A stretch of 64,000 nucleotides of DNA from assembly GCA_947495075.1 (NCBI GenBank), contig CANLXH010000001.1:1878654-1942653 (forward strand), given 5' to 3'. Every line of letters begins with the position of its first letter. Position 1 is the first letter of the stretch. A program made the translations under genes and the position numbers. Below, piece by piece: positions 34,794 to 44,138 of this stretch. The notes under the pieces were generated by a model. It did no database searches, was not told the DNA's origin, and saw only the letters and a program-made list of their open reading frames with translations. The DNA is from an uncultured Croceitalea sp. GTDB lineage: Bacteria; Bacteroidota; Bacteroidia; Flavobacteriales; Flavobacteriaceae.

Positions 34794-35072
34794 TTGCTGA
34801 AAATATTTAGAATAACAGCTATTTTAGAAGGTATATCCTATCTCTTATTGTTTGGTCTTACCATGCCCTTAAAATATTGGGCAGAACTGGGAGAACCAAA
34901 CAAAATTGTGGGTATGGCACATGGAATATTATTTATACTTTTTGTGGTTTTAGCAGGTATCGTCTGTTGGGAAAGAAAGTGGAGTATTAAAAGATTCTTT
35001 ATCTTATTTGTTGCTTCACTATTACCCTTTGGTACTTTTTATGCAGATAAAAAATACCTTAAAAAAGCCTAA
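34794..35072 (+). CDS. DUF3817 domain membrane protein
   Basis: The 92-residue protein has three predicted membrane helices and the DUF3817 pattern FRITAILEGISYLLLFGLTMPLKY near the N-terminus. The start is TTG at 34794, 11 bases after lpdA; no ATG gives a complete domain. It overlaps the convergent sugar dehydrogenase gene by 4 bases. Function unknown. Confidence 0.8.
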   Translation: MLKIFRITAILEGISYLLLFGLTMPLKYWAELGEPNKIVGMAHGILFILFVVLAGIVCWERKWSIKRFFILFVASLLPFGTFYADKKYLKKA

Positions 35073-36235
35073 TTATTACCCTCTAAAGAAAATTTGTAAA
35101 TATTACCATTAAAAGCGCAAAGATATAGTTCTTGATTAGCATCTGTTCCAAATGATGCAATATTAAAACCAGATTCTATTAGTAATTCATTTGTACTGCC
35201 ATCTTCGGTCAGTGTCCATATTCTGCCACTTACAAAGTCTCCATAAATATATTTTCCTTGTAGAGATGCTATCTCTTCGCCTCTGTATACGTAACCCCCA
35301 GTAATAGACCTATCGCCGTTGTCCTGATTATATTCAAAAATTGGAGAGATTAGACCCGAATCACTACAGTCTCCAGAAAAACAAGAGGTACCTTCAAATA
35401 AATTCCATCCGTAATTTCCACCAATTTGCACAACATCAATTTCTTCTATTTTATTTTGTCCAACGTCTCCTGTCCATAGTTTTCCAGTAGTCGTATCAAA
35501 ACTCATCCGCCAAGGATTTCGAAATCCATAAGCAAAAATTTCATTTCTAGAATCTATATCATTTACAAATGGGTTGTCTGTTGGGATTACATAATTAAAT
35601 CCATTTTGGGTATTATCCACATCTATTCTTAAAATATTACCCAGTAGGTTTGTTCTATTCTGTGCATTTCCGTCTGGATCTCCACTTCCTCCTCCATCAC
35701 CCATTGCTATATATAAGTATCCATCGGGACCAAAAGCAATTTGACCTCCATTATGATTGGTTGCTGGCTGTGGAATCTCTAAAAGTATTAATTCTGTACT
35801 TAAGTCTACGCTATTTGGGTTTGAATTGGAAACAGTAAATCTAGAAACGACCGATAGTCTTTCTGATGGAGTATAGCATACAAATACATATCCATTAGTT
35901 TCAAAAGTAGGATGAAACGTAAAACCTAATAGACCTTGTTCACTAGTAGTAGAAATTGTACCTCTTAAGTCTAAAAAAACATCTGCTTCTGTTACATTGC
36001 TATTATTATCGAATACTTTTATTGCTCCTCCTTTTTCGGCAACAAAAATTCTGTCGGAGTTGTCATCGACAGATTGTAAATCTAATGGCTGCGTAAAATT
36101 TAAATTAGGAAAAGCATTTACAAGTACTATTGCTTCAGCATTTATTTCATCAGGAGCATTATTATCAACTTCTTCTGTTTCACAAGAAAAAAAGAGAAAA
36201 AGGATTACTAAGACCAAACTTTTAAGAACCTTCAT
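35069..36235 (-). CDS. PQQ-dependent sugar dehydrogenase-like lipoprotein
   Basis: The 388-residue protein has a lipoprotein signal (MKVLKSLVLVILFLFFSCETE, Cys at 18) and the glucose/sorbosone dehydrogenase beta-propeller. Motifs include NHNGGQIAFGPDGYLYIAMGDGG, NEIFAYGFRNPWRMSFD and GDVGQNKIEEIDV. Family members oxidise sugars with PQQ, but many Bacteroidota members are unassigned. It is monocistronic. Confidence 0.88.
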   Translation of the reverse strand: MKVLKSLVLVILFLFFSCETEEVDNNAPDEINAEAIVLVNAFPNLNFTQPLDLQSVDDNSDRIFVAEKGGAIKVFDNNSNVTEADVFLDLRGTISTTSEQGLLGFTFHPTFETNGYVFVCYTPSERLSVVSRFTVSNSNPNSVDLSTELILLEIPQPATNHNGGQIAFGPDGYLYIAMGDGGGSGDPDGNAQNRTNLLGNILRIDVDNTQNGFNYVIPTDNPFVNDIDSRNEIFAYGFRNPWRMSFDTTTGKLWTGDVGQNKIEEIDVVQIGGNYGWNLFEGTSCFSGDCSDSGLISPIFEYNQDNGDRSITGGYVYRGEEIASLQGKYIYGDFVSGRIWTLTEDGSTNELLIESGFNIASFGTDANQELYLCAFNGNIYKFSLEGNN

Positions 36236-36296
36236 ACTAATGGGGGTTTACTTATTTACGTAAAAAACCAGCCAATAGATTTCAGTCTATAAATTA

Positions 36297-36713
36297 CTAG
36301 TTCTTAAAACTTTGTATTGCCAAATCATAGCTCTGAAGTCCAAAACCTAAAACCACACCTTTGGCTCCTGAAGAAATATAAGAAGTATGTCTAAAATCTT
36401 CTCTTTTAAATGTATTGGAAATATGTACTTCTACTACAGGAGTTTCGATAGCTTTTACAGCATCTCCAATCCCTACTGAAGTATGTGTGTAAGAAGCAGC
36501 GTTTAGAATAATACCATCATATAAGAAACCAACTTCTTGTAGCTTGTTTATAATCTCTCCTTCAATATTTGATTGAAAAAATTCTAATTGAATATCCTTA
36601 AACTTAAATTGTAATTTTATGAAATAGTCTTCAAAGGTTTCATTACCATATACTTCTGGCTCTCTCTTTCCTAAAAGATTTAGGTTAGGACCGTTTATAA
36701 TAATTAGCTTCAT
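36297..36713 (-). CDS. aroQ: type II 3-dehydroquinate dehydratase
   Basis: The 138-residue enzyme of the shikimate pathway has GPNLNLLGKREPEVYG near the N-terminus (with the catalytic Tyr), NAASYTHTSVGIGDA and VEVHISNTFKREDFRHTSY. The ATG at 36713 is chosen because MKLIIINGPNLNLLG is the family start. It is downstream of a beta-barrel-like gene with a terminator in between. Confidence 0.95.
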   Translation of the reverse strand: MKLIIINGPNLNLLGKREPEVYGNETFEDYFIKLQFKFKDIQLEFFQSNIEGEIINKLQEVGFLYDGIILNAASYTHTSVGIGDAVKAIETPVVEVHISNTFKREDFRHTSYISSGAKGVVLGFGLQSYDLAIQSFKN

Positions 36714-36748
36714 AAAGTAAATGTAATAATAATTTAAAAGCATAAAAA

Positions 36749-36769
36749 AGGGAGCAAATTGCTCCCTTC
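36749..36769 (-). terminator. rho-independent terminator of the 36789-37247 gene
   Basis: AAGGGAGCAA and TTGCTCCCTT form a stem, followed on the minus strand by a T-run (CTTTTTTATG). It lies 19 bases after the stop. Confidence 0.8.
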
Positions 36770-36788
36770 TCAAAAAAATATATATTGT

Positions 36789-37247
36789 TTAATCTATTAC
36801 ATATCTTATTCCAATACCAAAAGCTCCTATTTCATTACTTAAATCTCCAAGACCAATAAAAGGTCTCCAGTCAAAAGAAAAAGCCAAAGGCACATCTGTT
36901 ATCTTATAATCTAAACCTGCAACTGGTCTAATAGCTATCTCTGTTCCAAAGCCATTCCCAAATAAAAGAATGGAAGGTCCAGCACCAGCAAACCAATTTA
37001 AACCATCAGCTCCTTCAATATTTCCATGGTATTCATATAAACCAGTTATGACTGTTAAATTAGATTCAAACATAACTTCTGCCTGTACTGCGTGTTCTTC
37101 TGCCAAGAAAAATTTTGCACTAGGTCCTACCAAGGTAGCTCCAGAAAATAAATCCAATCCTAGTCCAGCAGCTGTTGTGTAACTTGATTGTGCATTGATT
37201 GTACTACTAATAATTAATGCGAATAAAATAAAAGTAAGTTTTTTCAT
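36789..37247 (-). CDS. outer membrane beta-barrel-like protein
   Basis: The 152-residue protein has a signal peptide (MKKLTFILFALIISSTINAQ). It then shows alternating hydrophobic and polar strands rich in Gly and aromatics, ending GIGIRYVID with an odd-position hydrophobic C-terminus typical of small outer-membrane barrels. No specific family was recognised. A similar-type gene lies upstream at 37414-37926, but the sequences are not close. Confidence 0.6.
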   Translation of the reverse strand: MKKLTFILFALIISSTINAQSSYTTAAGLGLDLFSGATLVGPSAKFFLAEEHAVQAEVMFESNLTVITGLYEYHGNIEGADGLNWFAGAGPSILLFGNGFGTEIAIRPVAGLDYKITDVPLAFSFDWRPFIGLGDLSNEIGAFGIGIRYVID

Positions 37248-37413
37248 TTGATTGTTTTTTGTTCTTGTTTTTACTTTGGGTTATTTAAAGTAAGTAAATT
37301 TATAACTATTCGATTGCAAGAACGCACTTACAAGTATTTTTTTCACAAAAACATTAAGTCATACTCAACTATCTTAAACTCTAATCATTATTAGTTAAAA
37401 AAACTTCTAAACA

Positions 37414-37926
37414 TTAAAATAAGAAAAGTACCCCTATCATCGCTGTAGAAAAAGTTCCATCATTACTTATTGCGGCATAAGAAACATTTAGCTCAGTAGA
37501 ACCATTAATATCTACACCAATTACTGGTTTATAATAAAAGCCTCCATCAAAACTATCACTAACGCCTATTCCATAACCAATATCACCGCCAAACTTAAAG
37601 CCATAAGATGGATAAACTCTAAAAGCTACTGCAGCGGGGATATACTGTAAGTTAGCAAACTCTGTACTAATAGTAATTCCTCCATCAGAAATTGTCTCGT
37701 CTTCGCCAAAAGCATTATTGAATCCTGTCGCTAGACCTAAATCAATCTCTTTAGATAAACCCCAAACATGAAGAATATCAAGTCCTAAACTAAAACTATA
37801 GAAATCCGCTGCATCTCCCATGACTATACCTGCATTAATCCCAGCTCTAAAATTAGTTCTGTCTACTTGGGCCTGTAATGATAATGTAGTAATTAATAAA
37901 ACTAAAGTCGTGATAATTTTTTTCAT
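37414..37926 (-). CDS. outer membrane beta-barrel-like protein
   Basis: The 170-residue protein has a signal peptide (MKKIITTLVLLITTLSLQAQ) followed by Gly- and aromatic-rich strands, such as FRAGINAGIVMGDAADFYSFSLGLDI and YGFKFGGDIGYGIG, ending FLF. It looks like a PorT/OmpW-type small barrel. Function unknown. The 166-base gap to the next gene downstream has no terminator that I can see. Confidence 0.6.
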   Translation of the reverse strand: MKKIITTLVLLITTLSLQAQVDRTNFRAGINAGIVMGDAADFYSFSLGLDILHVWGLSKEIDLGLATGFNNAFGEDETISDGGITISTEFANLQYIPAAVAFRVYPSYGFKFGGDIGYGIGVSDSFDGGFYYKPVIGVDINGSTELNVSYAAISNDGTFSTAMIGVLFLF

Positions 37927-38072
37927 AAATTAAGTTATTTGATTGTTTAAGGATACAAACTTATTATCTTGAAAATCAGTAGCTAATTAAAGTTGTAATA
38001 TGTTAAAAAGCAGTTGTAAAAACCTCTTTTTATGTAGAAAATGGATTTTACATTCTGGTGTATCTTTACAAG

Positions 38073-38969
38073 ATGAAATGGAATCAAGCTTTGCAAGATT
38101 ATACTCATTATTTAAAGATTGAGCGTGGTCTTTCCGAAAATTCGATTAAAAATTATACACTTGATATTCAAAAACTTACTGCTTTCTTAACCGAATATGA
38201 TATTGAAGAAGGTCCAACTTCCATTTCAAAAGAAACCATTCAAAAGTTTATTTATGAAGTTGCTAAAATTATAAATCCTCGTTCGCAAGCAAGAATAATT
38301 TCAGGGTTAAAAGGTTTCTTTAATTACTTGGTTTTTGAAGATTATAGAAAAGAAAATCCAATGGATTTGATTGAATCTCCAAAAATTGGGAGAAAACTCC
38401 CAGATACCATATCTACAGAGGAAATTAATGATTTAATCTTAGCAATAGACCTTTCTAAACCAGAAGGAGAACGTAATAGAGCAATTATTGAAACCTTATA
38501 TGGTTGTGGTCTCCGAGTTTCTGAATTAACCAATCTAAGGCTATCGGATTTATATTTTGATGAAGAGTTTATAAAAGTTACTGGAAAAGGAGATAAACAG
38601 CGGTTTGTACCAATTAGTAAGCTCAATAGAAAATATATTAATTTATATAGAAACGAAATTAGAGTACATCAAAAAATAGAAGTAGGTCATGAAGATTTTG
38701 TATTCCTAAACAGAAGAGGAAAACAGTTGACAAGAGCTATGATTTTTACGATAATAAAACGATTAGCAGAAGAAATTGGATTACAGAAAAATATAAGTCC
38801 ACACACTTTTAGACATTCGTTTGCTACTCACCTCTTAGAAAACGGTGCAGATTTGCGGGCAATTCAACAAATGCTTGGCCATGAAAGTATTACGACTACA
38901 GAAGTTTACATGCATGTAAATCGTACTCATTTAGCTAAAGTTTTAAATGAATTTCATCCAAGAAAATAG
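38073..38969 (+). CDS. xerD: tyrosine recombinase XerD
   Basis: The 298-residue recombinase has an N-terminal SAM-like core-binding domain and a C-terminal catalytic domain. Catalytic residues are Arg148 (GCGLRVSEL), Lys172, His244 and Arg247 (HTFRHSF), His270 (LGHES) and Tyr279 (TTEVYMHV). It resolves chromosome dimers at dif with a partner, or alone if single. The ATG at 38073 gives the normal length; TATCTTTA at 38061-38068 could be its -7 element, leaving almost no leader. No element ends are seen around it, so it is not an integrase. Confidence 0.93.
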   Translation: MKWNQALQDYTHYLKIERGLSENSIKNYTLDIQKLTAFLTEYDIEEGPTSISKETIQKFIYEVAKIINPRSQARIISGLKGFFNYLVFEDYRKENPMDLIESPKIGRKLPDTISTEEINDLILAIDLSKPEGERNRAIIETLYGCGLRVSELTNLRLSDLYFDEEFIKVTGKGDKQRFVPISKLNRKYINLYRNEIRVHQKIEVGHEDFVFLNRRGKQLTRAMIFTIIKRLAEEIGLQKNISPHTFRHSFATHLLENGADLRAIQQMLGHESITTTEVYMHVNRTHLAKVLNEFHPRK

Positions 38970-38972
38970 CCT

Positions 38973-39452
38973 CTAAAATTTAAATTTAGAACTTAAGTTA
39001 AGAAAACTACTACCAGATTTTCCTGTTCCTAATGGGTTTATACTGCCTCTATTCATAAGAGGAGATTGTAAAGTACCTTCAATCAAAATACCTTGATTCA
39101 ATTCATAACCAGTCCCCATAATTAAATCTGCTTTTGAAGGTAAGGCTTCACTTGACAAAAACTCCCATTCCATCTGCGCACCTCCACATAAGTATGTCCT
39201 CTTAGAAACATATTTTTTTAGTAAAAGAGGAACACGTAAGCGTTCTGAAAAGCCGTTATGGTCATAAAACCATCTTAACTCTGCTTCTAAATTATCAGTT
39301 AAATTATAAGAGAGCGTAAAATTCTTATGAACAGTGCCGTCACTAAAATCTGGATAAGAAAATCCATTAACGACTATAGTACGTTTTTCTTGCTGAGCGC
39401 TTCCTAATAAATGTAAACTAGTAAATAGAACCAATAGTAAATATCTATTCAT
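38973..39452 (-). CDS. outer membrane transport-type protein, small
   Basis: The 159-residue protein has a signal peptide (MNRYLLLVLFTSLHLLGSAQQ). The mature part shows barrel-like strands (HKNFTLSYNLTDNLEAELRWFYDHNGF) and ends SFLNLSSKFKF with an aromatic last residue, as in outer membrane barrels. No family was recognised. It is convergent with xerD with a 3-base gap. Confidence 0.6.
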   Translation of the reverse strand: MNRYLLLVLFTSLHLLGSAQQEKRTIVVNGFSYPDFSDGTVHKNFTLSYNLTDNLEAELRWFYDHNGFSERLRVPLLLKKYVSKRTYLCGGAQMEWEFLSSEALPSKADLIMGTGYELNQGILIEGTLQSPLMNRGSINPLGTGKSGSSFLNLSSKFKF

Positions 39453-39546
39453 AATTTTAAATTATTAGTTATCACTGTAAGACAAAGGCTCGTTGGCTAA
39501 TTATTAACGTTTTAAATCATTACAAGTCTAATACGTAGTAAAACGA

Positions 39547-39554
39547 TATATTTG
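39547..39554 (+). promoter_or_regulatory. -7 promoter element of the GH13 gene
   Basis: TATATTTG matches TAnnTTTG and lies 16 bases upstream of the ATG. Confidence 0.45.
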
Positions 39555-39570
39555 AAGTTGAATTTAAAGC

Positions 39571-41262
39571 ATGTTTGAGCAAAAAAGAAAATGGTGGAAA
39601 GAAGGCGTAGTTTACCAAATCTACCCTAGAAGCTTTCAAGATACAAGTGGAAATGGTGTTGGAGATTTAAAGGGAATTACAAATCGTCTTGATTATATTA
39701 AAAGTCTTGAGGTTGATATTATTTGGCTATGTCCAGTTTATGATTCCCCAAATGATGATAATGGCTATGATATTCGCGATTATAAAAATATAATGGACGA
39801 ATTTGGTACCATGTCAGATTTTGATGAGCTTTTAGCTGGCATGAAGTCTAGGGATTTACGTTTAGTCATGGATTTAGTAGCAAATCATACAAGTGATGAA
39901 CACCTTTGGTTTCAAGAGTCTAGAAAGTCAAGAGATAATAAATACAGAAATTACTACCATTGGTGGCCTGCAGAAAAAGGAACACCTCCAAAAAGATGGA
40001 GCTATTTTGATGTGGATGCAAATGCTTGGAAGTATGATGAACAAACAGATTCTTATTACCTACACTACTTTTCTATAAAACAACCAGATTTAAAATGGGA
40101 AAACCCTAAGGTTAGGGAAGAAATATATGATATTATTCGGTTTTGGTTTGATAAAGGAGTGGATGGATTTCGAATGGATGTAATTCCGTTTATATCTAAA
40201 GACACTACATACCCAGAATTACCAGAAAAATATAATGGAAATTTTGTCTCTTATTATTCTGAAGGTCCAAGATTACATGAGTTTTTGAATGAAATGAATC
40301 AACAGGTATTATCTAAGTATGATATTATGACTGTTGGTGAAGCTCCAGGTATTACACTAGATAAAGCATTAGATTTTGTTGATGAAGACAGAGAAGAACT
40401 AAATATGTTTTTTCATTTTGATTTAATGTCTTTAGACCGAGATGGGCATGAAGTCTTTTGGATGCAAAAAGAAAAATGGAAACTCACCGAGTTCAAGAAA
40501 ATTCACTCAGATTGGGATGCTGTCTTTGCTAAAAAAGGTTGGGGAAGTATTTTTTTGAGTAACCATGATTTTCCACGCAGTGTTAGCAGATGGGCAAATG
40601 ATTCGATTGAACATTGGCATAATTCTGCCACTATGTTACATACCTTTCTTTTAACGATGAGAGGAACGCCATATTTCTACTTTGGTGATGAAATTGGTAT
40701 GACAAATGCAGGTTTCGAACACATAGAAGATTATAAAGACATAAACACGATTAATAGGTATGAATTATTAAAGCAGAATAATATAAGTCTAAAAGATTTT
40801 ATTGAAAATGAAAAGGAAGCTGCTCGTGATAATGCAAGAACCCCTATGCAATGGGATGAAACTAAAAATGCTGGTTTTACTAATTCTAAATCTTGGATAA
40901 AAGTAAATTCTAACTACAGAAAAGGTATAAACGTTGCTAGCCAAGAAAAAGATGAAAATTCGGTCTTGAATTATTATAAGAAAATGGTTCAAATAAGGAA
41001 AACCAATCTAGGGTTGGTTTATGGAGCATACCAACTACTTTTAGACGATAACGAATATGTATATGCTTATACTCGAGTTTTAAATTCTGAAAAGTACCTC
41101 ATATTATTAAGTTTCTCTGAATTAGAAACAACAGTAGAGATTAATGAGATTTCTTTTAAAAATGCTTCTTTATTAATTTCTAATGATCAAGCAGAGAAAA
41201 CAAAGCTGGATAAGGTATTTACATTAAAGCCTTATCAAGCACTCGTTTATGAACTAGCTTGA
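39571..41262 (+). CDS. GH13 alpha-glucosidase (oligo-1,6-glucosidase type)
   Basis: The 563-residue enzyme begins KWWKEGVVYQIYPRSFQDTSGNGVGDLKG, typical of oligo-1,6-glucosidases and trehalose-6-phosphate hydrolases. The catalytic residues lie in GFRMDVIPF (Asp), TVGEAPG (Glu) and LSNHDFPR (Asp). It has no signal peptide and should act in the cytoplasm. Substrate linkage cannot be fixed from sequence. The 3' end overlaps the convergent NADH dehydrogenase gene by 16 bases. Confidence 0.9.
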   Translation: MFEQKRKWWKEGVVYQIYPRSFQDTSGNGVGDLKGITNRLDYIKSLEVDIIWLCPVYDSPNDDNGYDIRDYKNIMDEFGTMSDFDELLAGMKSRDLRLVMDLVANHTSDEHLWFQESRKSRDNKYRNYYHWWPAEKGTPPKRWSYFDVDANAWKYDEQTDSYYLHYFSIKQPDLKWENPKVREEIYDIIRFWFDKGVDGFRMDVIPFISKDTTYPELPEKYNGNFVSYYSEGPRLHEFLNEMNQQVLSKYDIMTVGEAPGITLDKALDFVDEDREELNMFFHFDLMSLDRDGHEVFWMQKEKWKLTEFKKIHSDWDAVFAKKGWGSIFLSNHDFPRSVSRWANDSIEHWHNSATMLHTFLLTMRGTPYFYFGDEIGMTNAGFEHIEDYKDINTINRYELLKQNNISLKDFIENEKEAARDNARTPMQWDETKNAGFTNSKSWIKVNSNYRKGINVASQEKDENSVLNYYKKMVQIRKTNLGLVYGAYQLLLDDNEYVYAYTRVLNSEKYLILLSFSELETTVEINEISFKNASLLISNDQAEKTKLDKVFTLKPYQALVYELA

Positions 41263-42536
41263 TATTTCTTTTTAAAAGGTCGGATAATCAATCTAGCTTC
41301 TCTATCAAATTTAATATAATTGTATACCCAGTTAATAAACACCACTACCCTATTTCTAAAACCTATCAAGAAGTAGAGATGTACAAACATCCAAATAAAC
41401 CATGCAAAAACACCTTGAGATTTAAAAGTTGGTAAATCGGCAACGGCTTTATTCCTCCCTACCGTAGCCATACTTCCTTTATCATTGTACTTGAATGGTA
41501 GTAGCGGTTTATCTTGTGATTTTCGAATGAAGTTTTTTCCTAAATTCTCTCCCTGTTGAATTGCAGGCTGAGCCATCATTGGATGCCCATGTGGATATTC
41601 CTCAGATTCCATTTGAGCAACATCTCCTAAAGCAAATATATTTTCGAAACCATCAACTTGATTAAACTCATTTACTTTAAGTCTACCTCCTCTGCATAAT
41701 AAATCTTTAGCATCTAAACCTTTTATATTTACTGCTTGCACTCCCGCGGCCCAAACCAGGGTAGCAGTCTTAAAAATAGTATCTGTATCGGTTGTTGCTA
41801 TCGCTCCATCATAATCATCGACTCTTATATTTTTCCAAACATTAACACCAAGACCTTCTAAAAATTGTTCTGCTTTTTTTGATGCAACCTCACTCATTGC
41901 TGGTAGGATTCTATCTCCCCCTTGCACCAAATTTATTTGCGCCCTACGAGTGTCTAAATCTGGATAATCTTTGGGTAAGATTCCTTTTTTTATTTCGGCC
42001 AAAGCACCTGCTAACTCTACACCTGTTGGGCCTCCTCCTACTATTACAAAATTCATTAATGCTTCACGTTCATGTAAATCATCTGTTAATAGTGCTTGTT
42101 CAAAATTTTCAAGAATCAGACTACGTAAGTTCAAGGATTCTGGAATAGATTTCATGGACATACTATTATTCTCAATAGCTTTATTTCCAAAAAAATTAGT
42201 TGTAGAACCAGTTGCAACAACCAAATAATCAAATTTTAATTCTCCGATATTAGTTATAACCTTACTACTATCAGTATCAATAGATTGTACCTCGGCAAGT
42301 CTAAAGTATGTATTAGGAAAGTCATGAATAACCTTTCTAATAGGGTATGCTATGGAATCTGGTTCAAGTCCACCTGTAGAAACTTGATATAATAATGGTT
42401 GAAATGTGTGGTAATTGTGCTTATCTAAAAGAACAACTTGAAACTCTTTCTTATGTAATTTTTTAGCTAAGGAAATACCTCCAAAACCACCACCAATAAT
42501 TATCACTCTTGGAAAACTGGACTGTGGAATATTCAT
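41247..42536 (-). CDS. NAD(P)/FAD-dependent oxidoreductase, type II NADH dehydrogenase
   Basis: The 429-residue protein has an FAD motif GGGFGGISLAKKL (about 15-27), an NAD motif VVGGGPTGVELAGAL (about 165-179) and the quinone-side motif ALGDVAQM. The C-terminal segment FAWFIWMFVHLYFLIGFRNR is amphipathic to hydrophobic and should attach it to the membrane. It most likely passes electrons from NADH to menaquinone without pumping ions. It is monocistronic. Confidence 0.9.
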   Translation of the reverse strand: MNIPQSSFPRVIIIGGGFGGISLAKKLHKKEFQVVLLDKHNYHTFQPLLYQVSTGGLEPDSIAYPIRKVIHDFPNTYFRLAEVQSIDTDSSKVITNIGELKFDYLVVATGSTTNFFGNKAIENNSMSMKSIPESLNLRSLILENFEQALLTDDLHEREALMNFVIVGGGPTGVELAGALAEIKKGILPKDYPDLDTRRAQINLVQGGDRILPAMSEVASKKAEQFLEGLGVNVWKNIRVDDYDGAIATTDTDTIFKTATLVWAAGVQAVNIKGLDAKDLLCRGGRLKVNEFNQVDGFENIFALGDVAQMESEEYPHGHPMMAQPAIQQGENLGKNFIRKSQDKPLLPFKYNDKGSMATVGRNKAVADLPTFKSQGVFAWFIWMFVHLYFLIGFRNRVVVFINWVYNYIKFDREARLIIRPFKKKYQASS

Positions 42537-42567
42537 ACGATTTATTGAGTGGCAAATTTAACTAATT

Positions 42568-42595
42568 ACAACCTAGCGGGGTATCTTTAGGTTGT
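42568..42595. promoter_or_regulatory. inverted repeat between divergent ndh-like and M20 genes
   Basis: ACAACCTA (42568-42575) and TAGGTTGT (42588-42595) are exact complements with a 12-base spacer. The plus strand reads TATCTTTA at 42582-42589, a near match to a -7 element for the M20 gene. The repeat could be an operator or only a chance hairpin. Confidence 0.35.
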
Positions 42596-42637
42596 GGTTT
42601 TTAGTATATTTATCAAAAGACAAAAATCAATCTATCC

Positions 42638-44065
42638 ATGAAAATCAAACTATATCTCTCAGTATTTGTATTACTTATTTTCAACTTCACAGAAGCTCAA
42701 AAAACTAAAGAAAGTAGTATTGCAGCATTAGATTCTAAAAGTGAGAAATACAGTACAATAGCTCAAGAAATTTGGAACTATGCAGAGATGGGTTATCAAG
42801 AGACTAAAAGTTCTTTGCTTTTACAAAAGACGCTAGAAGATGAAGGATTTAAAATAAAAACAGGCGTAGCAAAAATACCTACCGCTTTCATTGCAGAATA
42901 TGGTTCTGGCTATCCGGTGATAGCAATTTTAGGTGAGTTTGATGCCTTACCCGGTCTATCTCAAAAAGCAATTCCAGAAAAAAAATCAGCTGGTAAAGTT
43001 GCAGGTCATGCATGCGGGCATCATTTATTTGGAACAGCTTCATCTGCTGCTGCTATTGCTGTTAAGGATTGGATGAACGCTAATAAACAATCTGGAACTA
43101 TACGCTTTTATGGTTGTCCAGCAGAGGAAGGTGGAGGTGCAAAAGTATATATGTCTAGAGAAGGATTGTTTGATGATGTTGATGTTGCTCTTCACTGGCA
43201 TCCAAGTTCACAAAACGCCGCTAGCGCCGCAGCCGCATTAGCGAATATTTCTGCAAAATTTAGGTTCCATGGAGTATCTGCACATGCGGCTGGAGCTCCT
43301 GAAATGGGGCGCTCTTCTTTAGATGCTGTTGAAGCCATGAACGTAATGGTGAATATGATGCGAGAACATATTCCTCAAGAAGCACGAATACATTACGTTA
43401 TAACTGATGGTGGAAAAGCACCAAATGTAGTTCCTGATTTTGCTGAAGTATACTACTATGCTAGGCATAATAGAAGAGATGTGGTAAGAGGAATCTTTGA
43501 ACGTATTGTAAAAGCTGGTGAAGGGGCGGCTTTAGGTACAGAAACTAAAATGGAATATGAAATTGTAAATGGAGTTCATGAACTACTACCTAATTTAATA
43601 TTACAAAAATTAGTTCACTCAAATCTTTCTGAAATTGGTGAATTAAACTATTCCGAAGAAGAAAGAGCTTTCGGAAACAAAATTGCTTTAAGCTTAGGGC
43701 AAGAAAAGCTAGATGAATCTCGCGCTTTGGAAGTACAACCTTACAAGGAAAAAGCTCGCGCATATGGTTCTACCGATGTTGGTGATGTTAGTTTTGTTGT
43801 TCCAACAGTTGGTTTTGGTACAGCGACTTGGGTGCCTGGTACACCAGCGCATAGTTGGCAAGCAGTGGCAGCTGGAGGAACTTCTATAGGCAATAAAGGT
43901 ATGATGATTGCTGCAAAAACACTTACCGCAACAGCTATTGATTTATTTACTAATCAAGACCTTATCAAAAAAGCTACTGCCGAATTTGAAGAACGTAGAG
44001 GAAAAGGCTTTGTTTACAAACCGCTATTAGGTGATAGGTCACCAGCTCTAGATTATAGGAAATAA
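42638..44065 (+). CDS. secreted M20 family amidohydrolase (AbgB-like)
   Basis: The 475-residue protein has a signal peptide (MKIKLYLSVFVLLIFNFTEAQ) and the M20 fold. Metal-binding segments include GHACGHHLFGTA, PAEEGGGAKVYMSREG and LHWHPSS. Overall it resembles p-aminobenzoyl-glutamate hydrolase subunit B (AbgB), but here with export. The substrate is probably an N-acyl or N-aminoacyl compound, which is an inference. It is monocistronic. Confidence 0.87.
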   Translation: MKIKLYLSVFVLLIFNFTEAQKTKESSIAALDSKSEKYSTIAQEIWNYAEMGYQETKSSLLLQKTLEDEGFKIKTGVAKIPTAFIAEYGSGYPVIAILGEFDALPGLSQKAIPEKKSAGKVAGHACGHHLFGTASSAAAIAVKDWMNANKQSGTIRFYGCPAEEGGGAKVYMSREGLFDDVDVALHWHPSSQNAASAAAALANISAKFRFHGVSAHAAGAPEMGRSSLDAVEAMNVMVNMMREHIPQEARIHYVITDGGKAPNVVPDFAEVYYYARHNRRDVVRGIFERIVKAGEGAALGTETKMEYEIVNGVHELLPNLILQKLVHSNLSEIGELNYSEEERAFGNKIALSLGQEKLDESRALEVQPYKEKARAYGSTDVGDVSFVVPTVGFGTATWVPGTPAHSWQAVAAGGTSIGNKGMMIAAKTLTATAIDLFTNQDLIKKATAEFEERRGKGFVYKPLLGDRSPALDYRK

Positions 44066-44075
44066 AAAACCACTA

Positions 44076-44083
44076 TAATTTTG
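44076..44083 (+). promoter_or_regulatory. possible -7 element upstream of the second sigma factor gene
   Basis: TAATTTTG fits TAnnTTTG, 55 bases before the GTG start. It also forms part of an imperfect hairpin with CAAAATAGTG. Confidence 0.35.
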
Positions 44084-44138
44084 TGTAACAAAATAGTGCC
44101 TTTGGCTACTAACAATAAAACTACCTACCAACCTATCT

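Noticed and set aside
36789-37926. The two adjacent barrel-like proteins as a recent tandem duplication
   Set aside because: Beyond the signal peptide and general barrel pattern, the two sequences do not align well enough to support recent duplication.
38073-38969. Tyrosine recombinase as the integrase of a mobile element
   Set aside because: The protein is a normal-length XerD in a housekeeping setting, with no att-like repeats, cargo or tRNA nearby.
31543-42589. The 12-base match TAAAGATACCCC (31543-31554 region) and its complement at 42578-42589, both in hairpins
   Set aside because: 12-base matches occur by chance many times in 64 kb, and the shared part is a TATCTTTA promoter-like element, which explains both.
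42568-42595. The 8-bp inverted repeat as a rho-independent terminator
   Set aside because: It lies between divergent gene starts, has a 12-base loop and lacks a proper T-run; an operator or chance is more likely.
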